64,000 nt of DNA from Paragordius varius (taxonomy: Eukaryota; Nematomorpha): assembly GCA_964247055.1 (NCBI GenBank), contig OZ176053.1, positions 7,130,001-7,194,000 of the forward strand, read 5' to 3'. Both the position numbers and the translations under genes were made by a program. How positions within the stretch are numbered: position 1 is the stretch's first letter; each line of letters starts with the position of its first letter. Shown in pieces: positions 56,716 through 64,000 of the stretch. Under the pieces are notes generated by a model. The model saw only the letters and a list, made by a program, of their open reading frames with translations. It was not told the DNA's origin and ran no database searches.

Positions 56716-57660
56716 CAGGGCTTGGAGCCGAAACCGCATGGAACTGGAACCCGGTTCCTGGAAATTTAACAATAACCGGTTCCATTGGGCGGGAACCACC
56801 CTGGTACCATTCCAAAATTTCAGGAACCAGCCCGGTTCTACCTATAAATTTTTAAGAACCAACCCGGTTCCGGTTCCACTCTCTTAATTAGTGGTTCCCA
56901 TATGATTTTTATTAAAAATTTTATTTTTTGGGGAAAAAAACATCACTCGCCAACATTTATAGATGTTACATAAAAAAATAACTAAAGAAGACACTATCAT
57001 TGTGGAGAATAATGATACAACGGATGATTTCGAAAAATTGTCTCCGTCAGAATAATCTCACAAATAATACCATTTTATTAATATGAATTTTATAAACAGC
57101 CGTTTATTACCCCATGAGCCAATATCATGGAATATTAGAAAAAACAACTCACCGTTGGCCAATATTGTAATGCCCGTACCTGCTACTCTATTTATAATTA
57201 TGTTCCTATATGTATAGGTCTCCGCTGAAAGGAGTTTTTCAACCCTTAATTTTATATTTTTAGACAGAGAAGCAGTTGACCAGCGAATTGCTTGGTGCAA
57301 TATTTTTTAAAGTTAAATAAAGATTTTTTTAGATGCCATGCTTAATTTAACATTCATTATATACCATTGTACTTATACATTTTACTATTATATTTGTTTT
57401 ATTTATTATGCTACACTATATTTCTTTCACTATACATTTGGCAATTTAAAATAACTTTTTTGAGATATAATTTTTAATATTTTGGTTGTATTATTTTTAT
57501 AATAAATATTTTGTAAGAAAATCATTTAATCAAAAGTCAGGCACCAAAAATGGAAGTGGTTTTAAATATAAAGAACCGGTTTCGGAACCGCTAAATTTTT
57601 AAAAAACCAACGCGGTTCCTGTTCCATTTGTTCTGGAACCACCCCGGTTAACTTTAACAA
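56716..57660 (+). mobile_element. Decayed hAT element with GGAACC-rich ends
   Basis: The left terminus CAGGGCTTGGAGCCGAAACC fits hAT ends; both sides hold many GGAACC/GGTTCC words (56740-56890 and 57565-57650). Near 57220 the plus strand reads VSAERSFSTLNFIFLDREAV, close to the hAT dimerisation motif (SSxxSERxFSxxxxI), after PLANI and PVPAT words upstream in other frames. The catalytic part is gone. The right terminus is not found. Confidence 0.6.
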
Positions 57661-58131
57661 AAAGTAATATTTATCAAAAAGATTACCTAAAAATCTAATC
57701 GATCTACCAAAAATATAAAAGGTAAAATGTTATATAATCGAAAAAATGGCGGGATTGCGCCATTATGATAAATTATGATATCAAAACCGATTTTTACTTA
57801 GAAATTAGATTTCGCTAACTATTACTGCTTAATTGTATCTCAAAATTTGGATTATAAAATTTGTTTGTCTTCAAATATATGTTAAATATAATAGGTTTTT
57901 TAATAAAAGTTAACCCAAATCGAAGGTAAACTAACATATTAAATTCTGAGGAACTTCAGCACCCTATTGGCTAAAGTACGGTAAATTAAAAAAAATTATA
58001 ATTTTAACAAAGTCATTTCAAATATCAGCGTTTTTGCCTATATTTTAAAAAATCAATTTAGGAGGGGAAAAAATTTAGATTTATGGAGCCTATACAGATA
58101 TTACAATATCGCTTAACTTTTTACATCTTCG
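57661..58131. other. No feature seen
   Basis: AT-rich interval between two repeats. Confidence 0.5.
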
Positions 58132-59229
58132 ATTTAAATTGGGAGAACCAGTGACCCAGACAAAAATAAAATGACAACTAAAGGGACAATTCCAATTATT
58201 TATGCTTTCACCTTAAATGATATACATAATCCAAATATGTAAATATAACTTAGGTTTGAAAAAAAGCTCCATATCCAGCCATTTTTATTTTGCAACATTT
58301 TTGGATAATATATATTGTTTTTTATTCAAACGCTAAAATTTATGTTAGTTTATATTTTAACATCTATATAAACAAAAAAGTAATCTATATTTTATTTAGA
58401 TATCACATGTAATGTTGGTGAAATCATTCCCTTCACATTGCGTCCTAAATCGCGTACAAAAGAATAACCCTATGAAGTATAAATATTCTGTTAATATGAT
58501 AAACTACATATAAACAGCAAAACTATATTTTCAAGAAATTTTAATTTTTCGATGTGGGCTCCGAAGTTACCAATTTTTTTGCTTTTTTAAAATGGGCTAA
58601 TCCTCTTAAAACAAACGCAAAATCCCGGGATTGCGAGATAAAATATTCAAATGTATGATAAATTTTGATATCAAGTAAAACTTTTTTATTTAAAAAATAA
58701 ATACTTTTTTCAATTTATTTTTTACAAATTTCTGTTGAAGCGTATTTTATGTTATTATAAGTTATGTTAAAAATAAGATTTCATAATAACACATTTTATA
58801 ATTCGATGATACTAAACATTTCTTTTACCTCAAAATTTTGATTAAAATATTCGTTCGTCTTCAATATGTTATAACTATTGTGTTTATTTACAAAAATTTA
58901 GCAAAATTTTTATTAAACAAACGAACATTTATATTAAAGTTTTGAAGTTATAGAAATGTTCAGCATCATCGGATTATAAAAAGATGTATTTATAATAATG
59001 TCTTAAAGCAATTCAAACCGTTTCCCGCATGACTCAAAATAGTATGAAGTATGGTTCAATAAAATTGTGCTAAAAATTGAATTTTTGAAAAAGTATGTAT
59101 TTTTCTAAAAATAGTTTTAATATTTAATATATATTTAAAAGTTTCATCACAACCGGAATTTTTGCGTTTATTTTAAGATAGAAAGCCTATTCCATATTTA
59201 AAAGCTATCAAATGCTTTCAATTTGAATC
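58132..59229. mobile_element. GGGGTATC-type element, long diverged copy (1.1 kb)
   Basis: Left end GATTTAAATTGGGAG with ACCCAGACAAAAATAAA, right end CAATTTGAATCAAAGGGCTG followed by the family word GAATGTGTTGCATC. The interior contains the block shared with 3460-3660 (GATATGGGCTCTGAAAG type: GATGTGGGCTCCGAAG). It seems to be a longer member lacking the TGTGACCAG insertion. No open transposase. Confidence 0.55.
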
Positions 59230-61372
59230 AAAGGGCTGAAATGAATGTGTTGCATCGTGTTAAATAAACCACTAAATTGTCTTTTTAAATTACAGGATAT
59301 TTATATTGGGCGATTTTAACGCGATAGTAGGTAATGAAAATAAACACCAAATCACTGGTGAGAAAGGACTGGGAAGCAAAACGATTGAGGTGACCGCCTC
59401 ATAGAATTTTGCAGCGAACATAAATTCTTTATCTCAAACTCCTTTTTCCAACAACCTAAGAGAAGGCTATACACATGGACCTCACCTTGCAAGAGGCACA
59501 GAAACCAAATCGACTTTCTCGGCAGCAAACATATAAATCTTCATTTATGAAATTAAAAACCTGCCCTGGTTCCGAGTGTTCTGATCATAATCTCCTTGTA
59601 GCTAAACTTAAAATTAAACAAGTACTCTCACGCAAACCAGAATCTCAGCATAAACCTAAATTAGATTTTTCTGCGATCTCCCCCCAGTTTCCTTTGGTAC
59701 TTGAAAACAGATTCAAAACAGTCGAAATTGACGATGACACTAAAAATCTTTGGAAAACAATACAAAATATCACTAGAACTACAACCAGAGAATCCCTATC
59801 CAAAAATCCCATCATAACAAAATTAAGCTATTACAAAAAAGTTTAAATTTAGCGGACAAACGGCGCCAAGCAAAATGCAATAATAATACGCCAGCGTACA
59901 AATCACTTAACGTAGAGTTCCAAAAAAGCGCTCGAAACGACAAAAATGAACACTACAATCAGCTGTGTTCAAAATTAGAAAACGCTGCCAAATATAACAA
60001 CTATATCTTATTGTACCACGTAGGTCTAAAAGCTACAAAGGCCCAATGAGAAAGGAAGGGAACAATATGTATTAAAACTATACGGCACCAGCCTATCAAA
60101 CGTCGATAAAAACAGTAATATCTATCAACATGACCCGCAGATCATCAAAGAAGAAGTTGAATAGCGCGCTCAACCGTTTCCCAAACAACAAATCGAATAG
60201 GTACAACGATATCCCATCCGAACTCATTCGTTTTTCCTTATTTATCCTAACTGATTTATTCCAAAAGATATTTGCTCACGCCTCATTCCCCCAAGATTGG
60301 TGCAAATCAATACTTTCCCATCTTGAAAAAAAAACGATCCTAAATCATTTAACAACTATAGAACTATAGTGCTAATCAACCAAGCCTCAAAAAATTTTCT
60401 CAAATAATTTACAGGCATATCCAAGGCATAATTGAAGCCAAACTTTCTAATTCCCAAGCGGGATTGGAACCAATCGCGGATGCAGGGACATGATCAGCAA
60501 TATACGTTGGATATTCGAAAAACAAATTGAATTTCAGAAAGAAACCCACATCGGCTTCATTGATTTTTCAAAGGGCTTCGACAGCGTGAAGCACGACTCG
60601 CTGTGCATCATATTAGATTGGAGTATCATAAACATCATCAAATTCCTTTACTCCAATTCATCATTGATCATAAAAACCCCATACGGCACAAGTAATTGGA
60701 AACGAATGAACAATGGTTCATGACAAAAATGGGCCCTCTCACCGACTCTTTTTAACGTTTGCATAGAAAGTGTATTAAGAAATATAGATAAAGCTAATGG
60801 CATAAGCATCGCCGGCAAAATTATGCTGACGACACTATAATGCTGTCAATTTCATAGGACAACCTTAAAAACTCTTAACAGAATTTTCAACTGAATACCA
60901 AAGTTCGGTCTGACGATCAACTACAAAAAACTAAACTTATGAATATAAACGCTCAGAATCATTACAACAATTTATCCTTTGACAACCAAAAAATCGAAAG
61001 AGACTCCCAATACACTTATTTAGGCAGTCTTATCACTACAGCTAGCAACAGCACCCCCGACATCAGAAGAAGAATAGGAATCGCTAAATTAATAATGAAT
61101 AAATATAATATAAACTATAGTCACATGACATCAACCTCAAAACAAAAATCCGATTAGTTAAAATCCTTAATATTCCCTAGTATGCGCGTCAGAAAGTTGG
61201 ACAATAAAAAAGGATGACAAAAGATACAATAACGCCTTTAAAATATGGTGCTGGCGGAAGATACTACAAAACACCTGGAAAGACAAAATAAAGAACAATC
61301 CCGAGATATACGTGATCGGCATGTGCCTCAAAATGAATATTATACTTTGGTCACTATACCAGAGCTAATGAA

Positions 61373-62566
61373 CAGTGGCGGGCATATGCTGCGCCCGGGA
61401 CATAAAACTCTTATGGCGCCCCCTCCCCCCTCCTTTTTTTGAAAGCCAATTTTATCAATCTTCTTTCTGCCTCTTTCCAAATAGTAAATGCTTTTAGATG
61501 ATTGAGACGATTTTCATGATGGATTAATTTATCTTTTTTCCTCCATTAATTGAAACCATACGTGGTTACAAAAGATGATGGTAAAGAAGTAGATCGACCA
61601 TAATGTAGGCAACAAAAATACGCAGATCTGTTCTTTGGTGAATATAAAAGCCAAAACCACCTCAACTTCAAATCCTTCTTTTTTACCACCTCGAAAAATC
61701 CAAAATTGGGGCATTGAACGGTGATTTTTTTTGTAAAGAGATTGCATTTAATTTGAAATCCTTGAGATCCACGAATAATCATTTCTGTGTGAAGTTGATT
61801 AGATATTATAGAAACATTATTATTATTAAATTTTAAAAAGACGACATCATTAAACTCTATATGTATAGCGCTTGGAATATTACTAATGGCATATTTGTGG
61901 TTTTCTCATCTCTATTTATTAGATCAATAGGGTTTCAGGTGTATTTAAGTTATAATTATTAAGGGGTACGATTATGTTTGTGTCGCATACACTTTTTCCA
62001 ATGTTATGGTCAGATATTTTCGTTAAATAAGATTTCATAGTCATTTTTGTTTCTTTCTGGATTTTTAGTGTCCTATTTGCGTAACCGCTGAGTTTGAGCA
62101 GTGATATTTGATGAAAACAAGGCATATTAAAAAAACCTATCTTGTTAGAGATGGAATGATTTTGGGGATTTAAATAGGTTTTAAAATTGAATATGATTTA
62201 AATAAAGATGCAATTATGAATTATAAGAATAAGAGATAAGGTTTTGAACAGAGAAAGAAGTTAAAATAATTTAATGAAAGGCAATAAAAGAATTAACAAT
62301 ATGTGCCTGATAAAGAATCGTTTTTTAAGCGAAAAAATAAGTTTGCACATGTTGAAGGGAATACCTCCATGGAAGTTGTTTTTTGCATAATGCTTGCTCT
62401 TGATCTCATTTATATAATTTCATTATATTATGGATAATTACGTAAATTGCTGAAAAATCTTACTTGAAAGTTGTTATTATTTATGCAAAAATAAAACTAT
62501 TTAGGCGCCCCTAAGAACGGTGTCCAGGGCATGATGCACCCCCTTGCCCACCTCGGTATGCCCCTG
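61373..62566 (-). mobile_element. Non-autonomous hAT (TTF-finger type) inside the LINE, 1194 bp
   Basis: Termini CAGTGGCGGGCATA and (reverse complement) CAGGGGCATACC; perfect 8-bp duplication CTAATGAA at 61365-61372 and 62567-62574. GC-rich ends contrast with an AT-rich middle. It keeps only the N-terminal finger part of a transposase, so it is an internally deleted copy. Confidence 0.93.
61440..62125 (-). pseudogene. N-terminal piece of a ZMYM/TTF-type hAT transposase
   Basis: On the minus strand 61529-61782 reads MIIRGSQGFQIKCNLFTKKI, CPNFGFFEV, then the TTF-type zinc-finger text RWFWLLYSPKNRSAYFCCLH and SFVTTYGFN, and continues below it with HHENRLNHLKAFTIWKEAER, all as in ZMYM1-like/hAT-TTF proteins. 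Upstream on this strand, 61919-62125 (MPCFHQISLLKLSGYANRTL) may be N-terminal. The catalytic domain is missing. Broken. Confidence 0.7.
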
Positions 62567-62770
62567 CTAATGAATTAGGATTCCAACTAATGACAGGCAA
62601 GGTCGAATGATCCAGGAGTGGACGCTGCAAGATGCGCTGGATCAAAAACCTAACTAAAGAAACCAATCTCTTTTTACAACAGCCAACAGCACTCGCTTAC
62701 AATCGGATAAACTGGAGAAAATATACCTTCGAAAAAGCAATAAATCGACAACGATTTTTGTTATAGTAAT

Positions 62771-62936
62771 AGCTTAACCTAATCGAAAATTTTATAAAAT
62801 ATGAAAAAATTGTTTTTTAAAAGAATAATATAAGTATTAGAGCTGCAAGTAATGCGAATACATATAATTTAAATTTTTATATTATTTTGGCAATTTTACG
62901 GTGGCAGATAAACATGTGTAAATTTAAATTTTACAG
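62771..62936 (+). promoter_or_regulatory. Short upstream region / 5' UTR of the RCAN gene
   Basis: Only about 165 bp separate the LINE end from the start codon. TTTTACAG directly abuts the ATG, so a short 5' UTR intron (for example GTGTAAATTT..TTTACAG, 21 nt, 62916-62936) or a trans-splice acceptor is likely. No TATA box stands out. Confidence 0.45.
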
Positions 62937-63554
62937 ATGACTGAAAGTAATGATTTGGATAAACAAATTCGAGAGCTCTTAGTAAATGTGGAATTGAATA
63001 AATTTGATAAAGACACAAAATTTCACACTGTACAAAAAATTCTTGAATGCTTTGATAAAGAAATTGATTATGAAGATTTACCTAAGAATATTATAGTTAC
63101 CAACATTCCTGAGAATGTTTTTTCTGACTCTCAGATTAAAGTAAATGATGATTAATTTAAGAAACAATTCGAAAATATATTTGACGCGACACTCATAAGG
63201 AATATTATTTATTTTCCAAGCTTTAGACGTGTCCGTGTTGATTTTGATTCCCCACGGTATTCTACATTTTATCGGATATACTTGAATGAAGCTGATTTCA
63301 AGGGATCTATCATAAAAGCTTTCTATATACAAGTTTGTTTTAATTTATTTTATTACAATTTTCTCAATATTTACCAGGATCCGATCAAAATATCTACTGA
63401 AAATTTTTTAAAAATTCCTCCACCATTCAAGAACTTTTTAATATCACCGCCCAGCTCTCCACCCGAGGGTTGGGAACAAACCGCCGAATCTCAACCAGTT
63501 ATAAATTACGATCTTATATCGGCATTGGCTCAACTTACACCTGGTATTTTGTAG
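62937..63554 (+). CDS. RCAN: Calcipressin / regulator of calcineurin (RCAN, sarah), three exons
   Basis: Exons 62937-63140, 63162-63332 and 63378-63554; 183 residues. RCANs bind and modulate the phosphatase calcineurin. The RRM-like part reads LPKNIIVTNIPENVFSDSQI then KQFENIF, aligning gap-free with human IFSESETRAKFESLF only when a 21-nt intron is removed; then SFRRVRVDFDSP and FKGSIIKAFYIQ. A 45-nt intron is followed by PPPFKNFLISPPSSPPEGWE, the FLISPPxSPP calcineurin motif, and PVINYDLISALAQLTPGIL. The protein ends here: the usual C-terminal ELHxxxxxxPSVVVH segment with the PxIxIT-like site is absent. Start chosen as first ATG after TTTTACAG. Confidence 0.92.
63141..63161 (+). other. 21-nt spliceosomal intron (RCAN intron 1)
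   Basis: GTAAATGATG..AATTTAAG, phase 0. It contains an in-frame TAA, so it cannot be coding, and its removal restores the exact spacing of the family (13 residues from SDSQ to NIF). TTAAT may serve as branch site. Confidence 0.88.
63333..63377 (+). other. 45-nt spliceosomal intron (RCAN intron 2)
   Basis: GTTTGTTTTAAT..ATTTACCAG, phase 0. It has no stop in frame, but it would insert a hydrophobic 15-mer (VCFNLFYYNFL..) absent from other RCANs between the RRM-like part and the FLISPP region. Confidence 0.8.
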
Positions 63555-63567
63555 AATTGATGTTTTA

Positions 63568-63573
63568 AATAAA
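63568..63573 (+). promoter_or_regulatory. Poly(A) signal of the RCAN gene
   Basis: AATAAA 14 bp after the stop codon, implying a very short 3' UTR. Confidence 0.55.
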
Positions 63574-64000
63574 ATATGGGTTTTAAAAGTCTACCTTATT
63601 TATATTTAATAATTACTAATTTCGCTCCTTTTAATCATTAAATATGCATAAATTACTAGGAATTAACCATCCTATATATTGTAATTATTATAATTAAAAT
63701 TTTTAACAAAAAATAATATTTAATAGGTTAATATTAAATATTAATTTAAATTTATAAGTTAAAATTTTTTAATTATTTTTATGAATGGATATTTTTATTT
63801 TTAATTATTGTTATTATTATGAGTATGCAGACAAATTAATTTGCTTTCTGTCTGTCTAGTTTATGATTTACACTTAAAAATATGTGTTTTAAAATTTTAC
63901 TCTCTTAATTTGTAAATTTATATTTATTAGACTTTTCAAAAAGATATATTATTGTATATTAATTAATTTCTAGGAATAAAAATTTGGTATTATTTTTTTA
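63574..64000. other. No feature seen
   Basis: Very AT-rich sequence to the window edge, with no frame above chance length. Confidence 0.5.

Larger units (their letters stand above)
59295..62770 (+). mobile_element. LINE (APE-type, RTE/jockey-like), 5'-truncated, with nested hAT
   Basis: Same family as 9735-11998. It starts inside the endonuclease (FILGDFNAIVGNENKHQITG), then RT words FIDFSKGFDSVKHDSL and a worn ADDT block near 60825, QYTYLGSLITTASNSTPDIR, and the C-terminal SRDIRDRHVPQNEYY region. A 1.2-kb hAT interrupts it at 61373; after that the tail resumes (AACTAATGACAGGCAAGGTC) and ends near 62770 with ATAGTAATAG. Several stops and shifts. Its longer 5' end shows that the copy at 9735 is further truncated. 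Confidence 0.85.

Noticed and set aside
1-64000. tRNA, rRNA or CRISPR arrays
   Set aside because: No B-box-like GGTTCGANTCC with a matching A-box, no rRNA words and no evenly spaced short repeats with unique spacers were found by eye.

Overview
The window is AT-rich, transposon-crowded animal DNA. Two conserved eukaryotic genes anchor it: an RNA polymerase III subunit RPC7 (POLR3G-type) gene at 50184-52866 (+) and a calcipressin/RCAN gene at 62937-63554 (+). Both only read correctly if very short introns are removed (25 and 29 nt in RPC7; 21 and 45 nt in RCAN). Introns of 20-30 nt in an animal with RCAN, LINEs and hAT elements best fit a dicyemid mesozoan, a group known for such introns. The species assignment is inference.

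The left two thirds (about 2.9-40 kb) is an amplified, rearranged, partly palindromic region. Its core is a two-exon lysine-rich gene family I do not recognise. Intact members are at 35828-37405 and 37672-38849, with a third near-intact copy at 14250-15556. At least five decayed copies of the first exon (6384, 9131(-), 21417, 24706(-), 25150) and four orphan or decayed second exons (22999, 30054, 30990(-), 31486) lie around them. Exon 1 seems to end at a stop codon, but that stop overlaps a perfect splice donor (CC|GTAAGA). A matching acceptor in the right phase opens a conserved second exon. The second exon is usually followed by minisatellite DNA built on a CCGCCA-led unit, as 117-bp repeats at 15.6-16.0 and 38.9-39.4 kb and looser ~50-60 bp units at 7.8, 23.6 and 30.5-32.1 kb. 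Large inverted repeats (about 4.5-13.1 kb, 21.4-25.1 kb and 30.0-32.4 kb) and a direct duplication (13.7-17.1 kb with 36.3-40.6 kb) carry these cassettes.

Mobile DNA is layered over this. A fairly young Gypsy fossil enters from the left edge (1-2943). An older Gypsy family is left in three pieces (about 16.1-17.1, 39.5-43.3 and 46.4-47.0 kb). An APE-type LINE is present twice (9735-11998 (-), 59295-62770 (+)). A near-complete BED-finger hAT element (27474-29920) has perfect 8-bp target duplications, and a deleted TTF-finger hAT (61373-62566) sits inside the second LINE. There is also a CACTA-like element (26319-27458) and several families of TIR elements nested in one another (GGGGTATC-type, TGTGACCAG-type, GGTCA-ended).

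The right third (44-64 kb) is quieter: MITEs, two long-inverted-repeat elements, the RPC7 gene with one 2-kb intron holding a hAT MITE, decayed LINE and hAT pieces, and the compact RCAN gene at the end. A further small three-exon gene with micro-introns is possible at 33576-34006.
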